Part shown: positions 19,240 to 30,997 of the stretch, in pieces | Layout: each line of letters opens with the position of its first letter | Position numbering within the stretch: position 1 is the first letter of the stretch | DNA from: Sepioteuthis lessoniana | Lineage: Eukaryota > Mollusca > Cephalopoda > Myopsida > Loliginidae | Length of the DNA stretch: 64,000 nt | NCBI GenBank assembly: GCA_963585895.1 | Contig: OY757934.1 | Location: 32,430,712-32,494,711, forward strand | Direction of reading: 5' to 3' | Notes under the pieces: generated by a model | The model's input: the letters and a program-made list of their open reading frames with translations, nothing else | The model's database searches: none | Told to the model about the DNA's origin: nothing | Made by a program: the position numbers and the translations under genes

Positions 19240-21240
19240 TAATTTAACTTTGCACCAATTGTTCAGAGCTTGTATTGATCCTATGTATACTTTTTTACCG
19301 TTGCAACATTCCATTATGTAGACTACGTTTTTGTTTAATTGCTGCTTAAATTTTTATTTATTATGAATGTTGGTTTGGGGTAATCAAAGATATAGAATTT
19401 TTTCTATGATTATATTACATACTCCACATCTTTAACTTTTGTATTTGGAGACTCCATGTTTTGTGTGTCCCCCAAATGTAGATGATATGAGTATGTTTCT
19501 AAGTTATATGGTGGCCGTTTGCATTTCATGATTTTTGTTGTCTAATACTTTTTTTAATTTTATGATTGTTTTTAAGTTGTTCTAGATTTTTTGTTATTTC
19601 TGTGAATAGTTCAGGATTGTTTTTGTTGTATATTGAGACGTATTCTAGGGGTTCTTCGTTGCTATGTTTTAGAGGGATTCGTAGTTCTTTAAATGGTATT
19701 TTTAGCTAATTTGAATCCCTTTTTTTCTTAAAGAAGTTGAATACGCCCTGTGGTGGAGGGTTAAGCGTAATTCTTCTAGGCGAGTTCGTCGGAGGTTTTT
19801 AATAGTGACTATTGTGCATATTCTACGTGATAGGTTGTAAGGAATGGATTTTATGCTGTTTTGGGGGTGATAACTTTTGAAATGGAGGTATTGTTGGGTG
19901 TCCATAGAATTGTGGTAAGTGTCCGTGATAATTTGGCCATTTTGGTTTTTAATGAGGATGTCAAAAAATTGTAGATCTTTAAATCTGTGTTCCATGATGA
20001 ATTTTATTTTAGGATGTTGGTTTTGAAGTAAGCTATAAAATCGTTAATGTTGCCCCATAGGCATTTCCAAAACCTGAAACTGTCATCTAGGTATCTTTTT
20101 ATCTAATAAATTCTGTTTTTATATTGTTCTTGTATTTTTCCCTATGATTTCATATAGATTTTCACCAAAATATACTAAGGCTAGGATGATGTTACGTTGG
20201 TGCCATTTTAGTTCTCATAGCTGTTCTGATGTGACGATAGCCCCTCACCCCCCCCCCCGACACATCAACTTCTTCGAACCATTTCACTTCTTGGCCGGTG
20301 ATCAACTAGTGGTTCCGATAGGGGCATCGCACATTTCTTCATAGCTACAAGAAATACAATCAAGGGAGCAGGAGAAAAAAAAAAAAAAAACGAACAATAA
20401 GGCTTGGGTTAACTCAAAGTGCAAGAGAGGAGTTATGTAATATTGCATTCCCTATGTGCATATGTAGACTAACGCTGGCGTGGATTTCCAGCGAAAATTT
20501 TACAACCCATGAGGAGTGCTGACTCATCTTGACTGCTCTTCCCTTACTGACTCTTGGACTCTATCTCATGCCGACTGCTCACTTCTGCTATCCGGTGTCG
20601 ACTGGCCACTCGCGTCACCCTTCGCCAACTGCCTTCTGTGAGTTCCTTTTCCAACTCCTCTCACGTTCCCTTACCCACTTCCGGTCACGTCGAGATCGCG
20701 GGCTCAGGCCTTTGTTTGGTTTCGCGCCAAAACAGACAAAGGGATCGTCTGCTTGGCGGACCACCTACATAGTGTTACACTGAGGGGTTTGGATATAATT
20801 TGTGTTGTCGAATTTGATTAGTTCTATACCATCACCGATAACACATTTGTTAAATCTTGGGTGTAGTAGTTCTGGGTATTTTTCTATCCAAAATGAGATG
20901 GCCTGTTTTCTTAATTCATGGGGATATCTCTACATGCTTGTGACATCAAATATAATCATGAGTGTGGCGGGATCAGTTTTTTTTTTATGTTATAGAGTTT
21001 TAAAGTGTGTGTCATCTCAAATGTAGCATCCTATCACATTTCAAAATGGTTGTCGCCGAATATCAATTAGTTTGCTGAGTTTGTCTGTGGGGCATGATGG
21101 GCCAGCTTCAATAAGTCAAATTTGAAGCCACTAGGGTTTGCAATTTCTATGAATTCAGGGTTTTCTATTTCTACAGCTACTTTCAATTCCTCGAAGTTAA
21201 AATTTTTGGTAATTCATAAAACTTAGTTTTTGGGATGTAG
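19240..21240 (-). mobile_element. Penelope-like retroelement, broken, with an insertion
   Basis: On minus, the part at 20790-21240 encodes an RT fingers-type motif (LMIIFDVTSM) and then KQAISFWIEKYPELLHPRFN. The part at 19240-20220 carries the catalytic RYLDDSFRFW (YLDD at 20082-20093), EHRFKDLQFFDILIKNQNGQ, HFKSYHPQNSIKSIPYNLSR, and near 19262-19330 a GIY-YIG-like VVYIMECCNGKKVYIGS. This is the RT plus GIY-YIG order of endonuclease-bearing Penelope-like elements. Several breaks are present and no complete product is encoded. A ~560-bp segment (20222-20782) interrupts the RT. Confidence 0.8.
20222..20782. mobile_element. Insertion in the Penelope RT, possible solo LTR (fossil)
   Basis: It begins TGTTCTGATGTG and ends AGTGTTACA, i.e. 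TG...CA. It is GC-richer than the host element, contains a C-run near 20249 and A-run near 20376, and lies exactly where the RT coding region is interrupted. No clear target duplication is seen, so the class is uncertain. Confidence 0.45.
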
Positions 21241-21281
21241 TTATATACATACGAACACACACGTACACATATATATGTTGT

Positions 21282-21870
21282 CCAGTCAGCTGGGACTATA
21301 GAATACACCGACTGTACCTCTGCAGAGGGATAAGACTCCTCCAATGAGTGTCCTGGATATGACTCTAAACAATCTGATGGTGAGGTTCCAGTGATGTTGG
21401 GGCTTTAGGGAGTGCGAAGCACCCCTTCATTGCCATTGCTCCCAGGTCCACTCTGGCCCCGGAATGGTAGCACCTGATAGAACTAATGGCATACTTATGC
21501 TAAACTGAATTGTTTGACTAAACTGAATAGCTTGAAATAGAAATGTTTTTGACAATTAAACCGTACTTACATTTAAACTGTGTGCTTATGCTAAACTAAA
21601 TTATTTGAAATGGAACTGTTTTTGACATTGAAACTGTACTTACACTAAACTTGTTTCTTTAATATAGAACTATTTTGACATTTAACTGCGTGTAAACAAA
21701 ATCTGTATTTATACTAAACTGAATTAGCTGAATTAGAACTGCTTAACTCAACTAAAAAACTGTACTTACATTTAAACTACGTACTTATCTTAAATTGAAT
21801 TGTTTGAAATAGAACTATTTTCATAAAAATGGATTTGACGTCAAATAACCTACAAAGATTGATATGCCAT
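21282..21870 (+). repeat. Element D, full copy with minisatellite body
   Basis: It has the ~235-bp head from CCAGTCAGCTGGGACTATAG, a body of repeated ~58-bp units on ACTTAYRCTAAACTGAATTG / TTTGAAATAGAACTG / TTTTGACATTTAA, and the hairpin tail at about 21836-21870 ending TTGATATGCCAT. Two further copies are at 2796 and 33222, and a head-to-tail pair at 51732. Confidence 0.75.
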
Positions 21871-21937
21871 AACACCCAAACAAACAACCAAAAAGTACAC
21901 ATATATATGTATCCATATTTATCCATCCATAAATGTC

Positions 21938-21939
<2 letters not shown>

Positions 21940-21969
<30 letters not shown>

Positions 21970-22014
21970 GCCATGTATAGATATATATCCATATATATAT
22001 ACACACACACAACC

Positions 22015-22045
<31 letters not shown>
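21940..22045. repeat. (TA)n and (CA)n microsatellites
   Basis: Two (TA)n runs separated by ACACACACAC. Confidence 0.95.
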
Positions 22046-22046
<1 letters not shown>

Positions 22047-22420
22047 TGTTACGTGGCACTATTCCTTCACCTATGCTTAGACAAGGTCAGTAAAACATGA
22101 CCTGCTTCGGAAAATGGGTTCAAGAGGTCTAGATAAGGTTTCCTTCCTACAGACGAGATTGTCTGCACGCGAAGAGCAAACGACGTTATGATTTGAAAAT
22201 GGAAGCCGCGGATTGGATGAAAGATGGCGCGAGTCAGTTATATTTTCGCGCACCAGAAATACAAATCAGTTGGTGAAGGACCGTCGAACGAAGCGGATGA
22301 GGAATTACCTGATGATGAAAAGAAACCATCTAACCAACTCACTGAAGGCTCGCAGCAGCCGCGCAGATTAAGACGATGGAAATCTTAGGAAAAAAGAAAA
22401 GATCCTAACATCCATCTTGT
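22047..22420 (+). mobile_element. LTR-element fragment starting TGTTACG (fossil)
   Basis: TGTTACGTGGC matches an LTR start of family Y type, whose other copies end CGTAACA. Downstream a short stretch ending RRLRRWKS and a stop resembles the Arg-rich C-terminus of an LTR-element polyprotein. Order and completeness are unclear; broken. Confidence 0.35.
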
Positions 22421-22611
22421 AGCCTTTCATTATCATAACGATGATAAATGAAGAAAATAACAAAATGTTTGAAAAGAAAGGAATTAACTGGACTTTCTGT
22501 AGACCACCGAAAGTGAGGAAGAAAAGGAAGAAAAACAAAAGGAAGACATTTGTGAAGTCTCCGATGAGACAATGAACTGAAATAGGAAACCTCAGAATTG
22601 AGTTTGTTGCA

Positions 22612-22760
22612 GAAAGAACTTAGTATTTTTGTTTGGCACGTTAATTAATTTGACCGCATATTTTCACCCAATCAAGATGACTTATTCTATTCAGCCCTGA
22701 CCATTTTTCCGGGTAGCACCAAATTAGGGAAAGCCCGCCAAACACTCTCTCTTCCTCAGA
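22612..22760 (+). mobile_element. LTR-like repeat, family Z, partial (fossil)
   Basis: Second copy of the 18674-19010 repeat, truncated on its right. Confidence 0.45.
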
Positions 22761-23414
22761 ACTTCTTCGTTCAGGACAGATGTAATGACTGTCTGCTCTC
22801 TTCAATAACAGCAGCACCACCACCACCATGAGGAAAACCATCTAATTTATGGATCCCTTGCGTCTATTCTCTTAGACCAAGGGTTCCCAGTTAAATATGA
22901 ATTAGATGAATTCAATACTCCACACACAGGAACAACTTTTAGTCGCCTCCAGTATTGGCTATGTCGACTGCGATGCAAAGTTTCGCTCCGACATCCAGCT
23001 ACTTCATCTCTGGGCAACATTTTCTGGAGACATTCACGCTTCTCCCCGAAACAACCAGAACCACAAACTCATGGGTGACTACAACGTTCCTGTCCTCAAC
23101 CAGCAAACATGACTTTTGATACATTTATGGCGACATATCTCACTCACACATTCACCAATGCCTTATCCTAACGATGCACATCTTCGCTCATGCATTTAGC
23201 TGCTAAGATGCTTTCTCAACTCTATAACAACTTCATTTCGCTCCCTTACTTCTTTCCTTCCTACGAGACTTGCAGCATAAACGTAACCCCTTTATTCCAT
23301 GCTGCCATTAAAAACCATCATAAAAACCTTACGGCATCTTCATGTAATATAATGGCCGAGGGTTTTCGTTTTATGCCTTTTGGTTTTAGTTAGGCTGAGA
23401 ACCTTTCGGCTCAG
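22761..23414. other. Unclassified, moderately GC-rich DNA
   Basis: Short ORFs (22906-23112, 23190-23393) show no recognisable family or conserved motif. A decayed element is possible. Confidence 0.3.
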
Positions 23415-23432
23415 CACATGGGTTAGTTAGGT

Positions 23433-23731
23433 ACTATTTACCAACCCCTCCGCTCGGGCAGGATATGACACAAGGTCAATTTTTAAGCGGAGTTTAACAG
23501 GTTTGAATTCAGAGTTTTCCTTCTCCTAGACTAGTTGCCTCACCAAGGCTGAAGAACCTAGTCCGTCCTACTATTTACCCATAGCTGGAGGGAGAATAAG
23601 GGGGTTCATACCTTTCCCAAGGGTATTTGCCCGAAAGTGAACGTAATAGCTGGAGTACGAACTCGCGTACTACGATTCCGCAGTTCATCGCTTTAACCAT
23701 TACACCACGAGGACACCCCATCAAACCCCAT
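23433..23731 (-). repeat. Chimeric SINE: SINE-B head with SINE-A tail, 18-bp TSD
   Basis: It is flanked by CACATGGGTTAGTTAGGT (23415-23432) and CACATGGGTTAGTTAAGT (23732-23749). On minus it starts with the SINE-B tRNA-like head (plus complement CATTACACCACGAGGACACC), crosses to the shared central block near 23600, and finishes with the SINE-A 3' part (plus: CCAACCCCTCCGCTCGGGCA). It was mobilised as one unit. Confidence 0.85.
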
Positions 23732-23754
23732 CACATGGGTTAGTTAAGTGCAAA

Positions 23755-24130
23755 CTTGAGTGCAGGTGTTAACGCGCGCGCGGGGAGGATGTATCGTTCA
23801 TAGATGTCAAAATAAAAATCTGATAGAAAGGTTGACCAGTGGATGTGAATGACGTCATGCACCGGAAGCGCGAACGCGGAGAATTTTGGGAATTTTGAAA
23901 AAGTCTGTTAGTTGAGTTGAGACCTGCCTCGGGAGAAGACGGTTGACTTTCGCTTGCACGCGGAGACCTTGGGAAGGTGTCGCACGTGTTGGGGAGTGGG
24001 GGCAGATGAAAAAGCCGGAATAGAAAGAATGTGTATCCCTCTCCTTATGTCGAAGAACCTTTAAACTCAAAGGTAATAAGAAGTTTCGTACCTGAACTAA
24101 GAAGTCGTAAGTGTTTTCGTCTTTCGAGAT
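23755..24130. promoter_or_regulatory. CpG-richer segment with CRE, ETS and E-box motifs
   Basis: It contains a GCGCGCGCGG run near 23773, a perfect CRE TGACGTCA at 23850-23857, ACCGGAAGCG just after it, and CGCACGTGTTG near 23982. It could be a host promoter or the U3 of an LTR of family Y. No convincing coding exon follows. Confidence 0.3.
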
Positions 24131-24140
24131 TCCTATGTTC

Positions 24141-24141
<1 letters not shown>

Positions 24142-24190
<49 letters not shown>
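24142..24190. repeat. (TA)n microsatellite
   Basis: About 24 TA units; a short (CT)n follows at 24245-24261. Confidence 0.95.
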
Positions 24191-24192
<2 letters not shown>

Positions 24193-24439
24193 CATTATAT
24201 GTCCATTTCGCATACCTGTATCTGGCTATGGTACATTCGTACTTCTCTCTCTCTCTCTCTCATTTATTTACCTTTAAAAATTAGCGAGGAAGTAAACAAC
24301 GTAACCAACACACACAACAATATATTCATTCGCTAAAAGTTTAGTAAATACTGTTAACTAATTTCCTCTGCTCTTAATGTTATTTTTGCATACATAAGAA
24401 ACTGACATATTTGCCCGCATACGTCATTCCGTATACGAA

Positions 24440-24678
24440 CATTTGATTGGTTAGTTTTTATATTGTCTTTATCTTTTTTGTCAGTCTATGGTTCGCTTGC
24501 ATTTGACGAATAAAATCTTGTTAAATAACTCCGTTAAATTGTCTTCGGTTCGTCTCTTAATGGATTTCTTCCTCATTTTTATTTTTCAATATATTGGGAG
24601 TGATCCTGCGAAATGTTGAAAGAATGTTTTATGTAAGCCATATATTCACTAGTTCCGACATTATCTCTGTTCGTAACA
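24440..24678 (+). mobile_element. LTR fragment, family Y (fossil)
   Basis: Shares its ordered landmarks with 14560-14922 and ends in TTCGTAACA at 24678, directly followed by simple repeats. Confidence 0.5.
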
Positions 24679-24679
24679 T

Positions 24680-24842
24680 GTATATACATACATACACATA
24701 TGCATACATTTATACATACATATAGATATACATATATACACACATTAATACATATATATTAACATATGAACACATACACATTTATATACACATATAAAGA
24801 TATACATGTACACCTATATGTATATATACACATATAATTATT

Positions 24843-24902
<60 letters not shown>

Positions 24903-24965
24903 TACACATGTGTATACGCACACACACATATGCATATATACATATACACACACTCACACACACTC
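24680..24965. repeat. (TACA)n, (TA)n and (CA)n microsatellites
   Basis: Includes a pure (TA)n of about 25 units at 24848-24898. Confidence 0.95.
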
Positions 24966-25339
24966 GAAAATATTGGAACACAACTGATTTCTCTACCGAA
25001 AAGTTTTATAATTTTTGTTTATTCTTTTCCTAAAATCAAAAAATATTCTCAAGTCTACAACAGATCCAAGATGGTTTGTACAAACAACAACAAAAAAATT
25101 ATAACTTTCTTTATGTCTGTATAAAATCAACTAGTCATGGTAAAAAAAAGAAAATGTACTTCTATATCCTTGCCCTTGAGGTTATAATAATTACGCTGAT
25201 GCGTATTTCCAACCCCCCAGGGAAGACGTGGCCGTGGAGATGAGCGTGTCCTCTGTAAAGAGTACGGATGTAACTTGCAAGACACATTCAGGTTAATTGG
25301 CCGCGCAATTACCATAACTAGTTGATTTGGCGTCACTTA
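24966..25339. other. Intergenic DNA
   Basis: Nothing recognised. Confidence 0.35.
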
Positions 25340-25344
25340 TGTGC

Positions 25345-25405
25345 GATGTGGGTAGTTGGCTCAGCGGTTCGATCTCCAGTGGGGGAGATCACGGTATACG
25401 CTACT
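25345..25405 (+). repeat. Short tRNA-like fragment
   Basis: GTAGTTGGCTCAGCGG followed at once by TTCGATCTCC resembles a tRNA A box joined to a B box with the middle missing. It cannot fold as a tRNA, so it is probably a SINE head or retropseudogene remnant. Confidence 0.3.
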
Positions 25406-25489
25406 GATGAAACCTAATAATGTCCAGCGTTTCTGTATGTCGTGCGCTAGTGTTCACCGGATTTTCTGGTCGTGGTAATTCAATTCACA

Positions 25490-28290
25490 ATGTAATTTTT
25501 CTTATATATCGATTCGGTTTATATCGGCTGGCGATTTTCTATGGTACTTAGATAATTCCCCCACCTATAATCTTGCATTTCGCAACTGTAATTATTCTTG
25601 TCTATGGATTATCTTTAAATTAAGTAGTGATTTTCTTAGTTGATTAAGTATTTTCCCAGCCTATAATCTGATATTTTACAGTTGTAACTTTTCTTTTATA
25701 TAGATTTTGTTAAATTGATCGGTCGCGATGTCCTTAAGTACTTCAATAATTTCCCCTCCAATAATCCGGCATTTTTTAAATTGGTTAGCGATTTTTTTTT
25801 TTTTTTTTTTTTTTTGGTACTATAATGATATTCCCATCTCTACTCCGGCATTTTGCAACTGTAATCTTTCCTAGAAAGGGATTCTGTTCAAAATTACTGA
25901 TTCTTTAGGTACGTCAATAATTTCCCTTATTATAATCCGACATTTTCCAATCAAAGTGGCTGCTTGCAATTTCTTTATGCACTTAAATTTTCCCTCTCAT
26001 ATATGGATTCTGTTCACAATGACAGCTTACAATCAAATAATTCCTATTCCTATAATCGGATATTTTTCCAACTGTATCTATAATCCGGCGTTTTTAACAA
26101 CTGTACCTAAAATCCCCTATTTTTTCTAGATGTACCAATAATTCGGCATTTTTTTTTTTTTCGACTGTAAATTTTTTTCAGAGCAGTTCAAATTCACAAT
26201 TAGCTATGAGATATCGAAATCTCCAATAATCCGTTATTTTTTTTTTAACTTTAATTTTTCTCATTAATGGATTCTGTTCAAATTGACTGCTAGCAATTAT
26301 GAGTTCGCCCCCAGTTATCCAGCATTTTTTCCAAGTGGAATATTTAATAGATTCTGTTTAAATCGACTGCTAGAAATTTATTAGCGCATATATAATTTCG
26401 CTTCCTACGATTGTGTAATTTTTCTTATACATTATTTCTATTCAAATTGATGGCAAGTAATTCAATAATTTCGCCTATTATTATAATTCGGTATTTTTTC
26501 CAACAATAATGTTCTTATACATGGATTCTATACAAATTAACTGCTAGCAATTTCTTTTAGCACTTTAAAAAATTGCCCTCCAATAATCCAGTATTTTTTC
26601 GAACTATAATTATTCTTTAGCAAGGCTTCTCTTTAAATAGGCAGCTAATTTTTAAATAATTACGCCTTCTATTATCCTGTATTCTTAGTTTTCTTTTATA
26701 CTGAGAATTTTTTCCAAATCTACTGGTAGCCATTTGTTTAAACGCTTAAATAATTTCGCCCCTTATAATTCGGGATTTAGTCCAATTTTTCTTATGAATG
26801 GAATCCGTTTATATAGACTGCTAGTGATTGAATAATTTCGGCTCCTATAATCCGGTATTTTTCCAATTGTAATTTTTCTCATAGATGGATTTTGTTCAAA
26901 TTGACTCTTAGCAATTAAATAATTTCCCTCCAATGATCCGATATTTCTTCCAACTGTATTTTTAAACATGTCGGAATTAATTCCAATTGAAATTTTTCTT
27001 ATACATTGATTCGGTATTTTTTTCAAGCTGCAATTTTTCTTGTACATGGATTCAGTCCAAATTGACTGCTAGCGATGAAATAATATTGCCTCCTATAATC
27101 AGGTATTTTATCCCAGCAGTAATTTTTCTAATACATCTATTTTGTTCAAATGGTCTACGTGATTAATAATTTCCCCTCCAATTATTCGGTATTTTTTCCT
27201 ACTGTAATGTTTCTCATGGATGGATTCTTTTCAAATTAACTTCTTGCGATTTAGTAATATTTTCCTCCTTTAATCCCAAACTGTAATTTTTTTTTCAACA
27301 TTGATACAGTTCAAATTGACTACTAGAAATTTATTCCGGTGCTTAAAATATTTGTCTCCAATAATCCGTTATTTTACACTGTATTTTTTATAGATGGATT
27401 TAGTTCAAATTTTCTAACTTTAATTTTTCTGATACATTTATTCAACTGAAATTGACTGCTAATGATTTTTAGCGATTAATTACATTAGCCTCCTGTAATC
27501 CACTATATTTTATCGTAAGTTTTCTTATACCAAGATTGTGTCTAAATTGACTTCTAGAAACTAGATAAATTCCCATCTTAAAATCCGGGGGTTTTCCAAC
27601 CGTAATTTTTGTTATATATAGATTCTTTTCAAAATAACTGCTAGCAATTCAATAATTTCCCCTCCTATAATTCAGCATTCTTCCTACAGTAATTTTTTCT
27701 TTATACAAAGATTGAATGCTAGAGATTTGATAATTTCCCTTCCTTTAATCCGGTTCTCTTTAACTGTAATTTTTCTTATACATGGATTGTATCCCAAAAC
27801 CAATATTGTTTTCAGTGGTCCTGTTTACATAGATGGACGCTGCTAGTGATTATTTTTGGTGATTAAAGAACTTCCCCAGTATTCTTTCCAACTGTAATTT
27901 TTCTTATAAATGGATTCTCTTCATATTGATTACCTGTAATTTGGTTAGGTGATTCTATATTTTTCCCAGTCATAATCCGCAATTCTTTCCAACCGTAATT
28001 TTTCTTTGATATGATTGAATAATCTCCATTTCTATAATCTGGTATTTTTCTAAACTGTAATTTTTCTTATACGTGGATTTTGTTCATGTTAACTGTTTGA
28101 AATTTCTTTTACCGATTAAATAATTTCTCATCTAATTATCTTATCTGTCTCATCCATAATTTTTCTCAGTCATTGATTCTCTTCAAGTTGAGTGCTTGTC
28201 ACTTCTTTTTGCGATTAAACAATTTCCCCTCATATTATTTGGTATTTTTCCAACTATAATTTTTATTATCCATAGAATCCATTCAACTTA
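25490..28290. repeat. Degenerate satellite, ~85-95 bp unit, about 30 copies
   Basis: Repeated phrases run through 2.8 kb: ATAATTTCCCCTCC, TATAATCCGGTATTTTTTCC, AACTGTAATTTTTCTTATAC, ATGGATTCTGTTCAAATTGA, CTGCTAGCAATT. Individual units differ from each other by many substitutions and indels, so the array is old. No ORF of note. Confidence 0.85.
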
Positions 28291-28364
28291 CCAATCATCT
28301 ACTCGTCAGAGATAAACTCGGTTCAAGTCATCTGCTTAGATTAAGATATTAAAATGATATAAAG

Positions 28365-28470
28365 GAGGTGCCAGTGATGTAACGGTTATCGTCGTTGGAA
28401 ATGGACACGGCGACCCGAGTTCAAATCCTGGACTAGACTGATTGCATTTCACATAGCATTAATAGAACAA
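28365..28470 (+). repeat. SINE-A head fragment
   Basis: GTGCCAGTGATGTAACGG (A-box region) and CGAGTTCAAATCCTGGAC (B box) followed by GACTGATTGCATTTCACATA match the SINE-A head. The 3' part is missing. Confidence 0.75.
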
Positions 28471-29716
28471 AAAATTGATCGGGACATGAAAGCTTTATTC
28501 AAATCCCCTGTGGGGAGAAAAAAGAGAAAAAGAAACTACTAAATGCTAAAAATAATTTTCCAATGCCTTTTTGAAATAAAAATTAATTTGCAATGCATTT
28601 TTTTAATAAAATGAATTCATTTTTTCCAAAGATTCTAGACATATCTTTAAGGTTTTAAAATAATATGCTAGTTTTCAAGGGAAATAATTTATTCAGTGTA
28701 ACAGTTACTTCCCTTGGACTGCAAAAGAAATTATATGCAGACATTCCCCCAGAGAATGATCTCCAAATAGAATTTTTACAATACTGATGAAAATTCCTGT
28801 AGATTAGAAATGAAAGGTCTCATTAAATGATGGGAGACTTACCGAGTTAGACACGGAAGGACATAAATTACTTCATCTTATGTTAAAACAACGGGTATTT
28901 TTGGTATTTGTGAAGGAATAGTATTTCCCGAGGTTCCACGAAAAGCAAAATTCCGGGTGTTAGTTCCACAATAGTAAAACAAAAATTTGCACAAGCAACA
29001 TAGACACGAGAAATTTGACAAAAAACAAGAACCTTAAAGAAAAACAACTTTATATTTTTTCAACTCGACAATGGCAATGATAATAAAAAAATGTGTGTGT
29101 GTAAAACACGAATGTTCTCAGTCAAATTAAATGTGTGTATATGTGTATGTCTGAATTAAAAAGAGAAGATAGGCTTGATCTTACATACATGTGTATGTGT
29201 GTATATATTTGTGTCTTGATATGAATAAGTTTTCGGCCAACTCACCTAACTGTAGAGTATATTAGCGGGTCATCTGGCGTCAATCTATCGTGTCGATGTA
29301 CCTATCGGCGGATCTATCGATCTCTCTGCTTTCAACTAAAAAACTTCGCTATTTATACTTTTGGGTAAAATAAAAGTGAATCAAAGTAAAATATTTTAAG
29401 TTTATTACAGGTCAAATAAAGTTCAAATGCGTGGACTTCGGCGAAAACGCAACACGTGACATGTCTTAACCTATCAGATTCACAGAAATTACTTATTTAT
29501 TTTGGAACTTAACTATTTTTGTTTCTGTGACAAATTTTTCTACAAGGTAGTTTTTGATCCACTTTTTCTAGAATATTCTATTCTGTGTCCTTCGCTGATT
29601 GGTTTAAAAATATTAGAGTATAAATTCTATTTAAGTGAGATTTTGATCATTTTTCTGGAATATTCCTATCAACGTGCTGATTTATCTAAAACTAAAGAAA
29701 TGTGTATCCTATATAT
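28471..29716. other. AT-rich spacer
   Basis: A CAAGGGAAATAATT ... GTTACTTCCCTTGG inverted pair lies at about 28677-28717 and is related to the one near 61740. No gene. Confidence 0.35.
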
Positions 29717-30310
29717 TCACGTTTCATGTTTGATACTAGGATCAAGTAAATCAGGATTACTATTACTATTATCGGTAAATTTGCCCACTAATTTTAGAGA
29801 GCCACCATTTACTATGGAGAGATTTCCTTTTTTATTAAAGCACGTGTACTTCGTTTTGTCAGCATGGAGGCCGACGTTATCCGCTGCTTCCTCCAGACTA
29901 TGCAGCAAGGATTTGGCCTGGGTGGGTGTATTTGCCAGAAGCACTATGTCCTCTGCATAGTCTGCGTCCGTAATAGTTTGTGCGGGGTATCATCTGCTTC
30001 TTGTCTTTTTTAGTGTAAAACCATTTTCTTTCATTTGATCCATCGACATTCGAAGAGACAGATTATGAACAGATATGGGGCTAATGTATTTCCTTGCAGA
30101 ACACAAGCAACAATATCAAAGAAGCCTGTCTCCATCCGGTGAGCGAACTTTTACTTTCGTGTTTTTATAGATCATCTTTATGGTTGTAACAGTTTCTTCG
30201 GGAAGACCATAGGCGAGACGTATTTGCTTCATTTTTCCCTCTGTGTATGGAGTCAAATGTGTTGGAGAAATCTACAAATAAGAGTCACCTTGAGGTTTTT
30301 TGTACTAACT
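29717..30310 (-). mobile_element. RTE-type LINE, reverse transcriptase palm region
   Basis: On minus the pieces appear in RT order: LLFVDFSNTFDSIHRGK (motif A region), MIYKNTKVKVRSPDG, VLQGNTLAPYLFIICL (motif B), ADYAEDIVLLANTPTQAKSL (motif C; the usual YADD reads YAED here), then LNGGSLKLVGKF-like sequence. Frames change between blocks. The altered catalytic Asp and the frame breaks make it a dead copy. Confidence 0.8.
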
Positions 30311-30834
30311 CCAAAGATTCAACGGATTGTTAGAATCTTTAGTGTGGAATGGTTAGTTTCCATAACACTATAAATCAATTGACAATACAAATAAATAACG
30401 AAACTTCTTTGAAAACACAAGAACGAAAGGTTTATAATTATAGCAGATGTAAACGAGTCAGAATGAGAAAAGGTTCTTTTTGGCGTCGCCGGATAGTATG
30501 TTGGACCTTGAGTTTATTAGAGGTTTCACTGAAGCAGGTAGCTCGTGTGACAGGTCGCAAGGGTGGTTCTTCTGTGTGTGTAGCTAGTAGCAGCGTGTTC
30601 TTCAGTTAAGGTCTTCAATGTGGAATGTGCGTTGCAGAGGACGCGAGAGAGGTCAGTCTTCGCTACTAGCTGGGTGATCTCTGACTTGTCGAGACTTCCA
30701 AAAAGGACTAGAAACAATAGTTCTAGAGAGTAAGAAGGAATCAATGCGCTCTGTCCCTGATTGGTCAATGTGTGGCCGAATCGCTTGGTGAGGGCATTGA
30801 TTCGCGAGAGGAAATAGATCTGTGACTGCTACAA
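30311..30834. other. Insert splitting the RTE RT region
   Basis: It lies between two minus-strand RT parts that should be nearly contiguous. An 80-aa minus frame at 30526-30768 has no family I know. Probably another element's remnant. Confidence 0.3.
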
Positions 30835-30997
30835 ATCTGATGTTGTGAATCGGTTTCTCCGAAAACTATTTTGGTTTTTCCAAGAAATTTTCTCAATTTC
30901 TAATTCGATGCGGTTGAGTAGCAGAACATTATAAAATTTTAGCCACCATGGAAGTAAGGGTTATACCCTGGTAGTTCTTGGCAATTCCGAGGTCACT
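30835..30997 (-). mobile_element. RTE-type LINE, N-terminal RT fragment
   Basis: Minus gives FYNVLLLNRIELEIEKI and WKNQNSFRRNR, matching the LLLNRI...KNQNGFRRNRST stretch upstream of motif A in RTE reverse transcriptases. The Gypsy LTR abuts it at 30998. Confidence 0.65.

Noticed and set aside
22308-22335. CTGATGATGAAAAGAAACCATC as a hammerhead
   Set aside because: No stem II can form between CTGATGA and GAAA.
25414-25440. ACTGATGAAACC...ATGTCC as a hammerhead
   Set aside because: GAAA overlaps the CTGATGA box, leaving no stem II.
30526-30768. 80-aa minus-strand ORF as a host exon
   Set aside because: It sits inside an insert that splits an RTE reverse transcriptase, so it is more likely part of another dead element.
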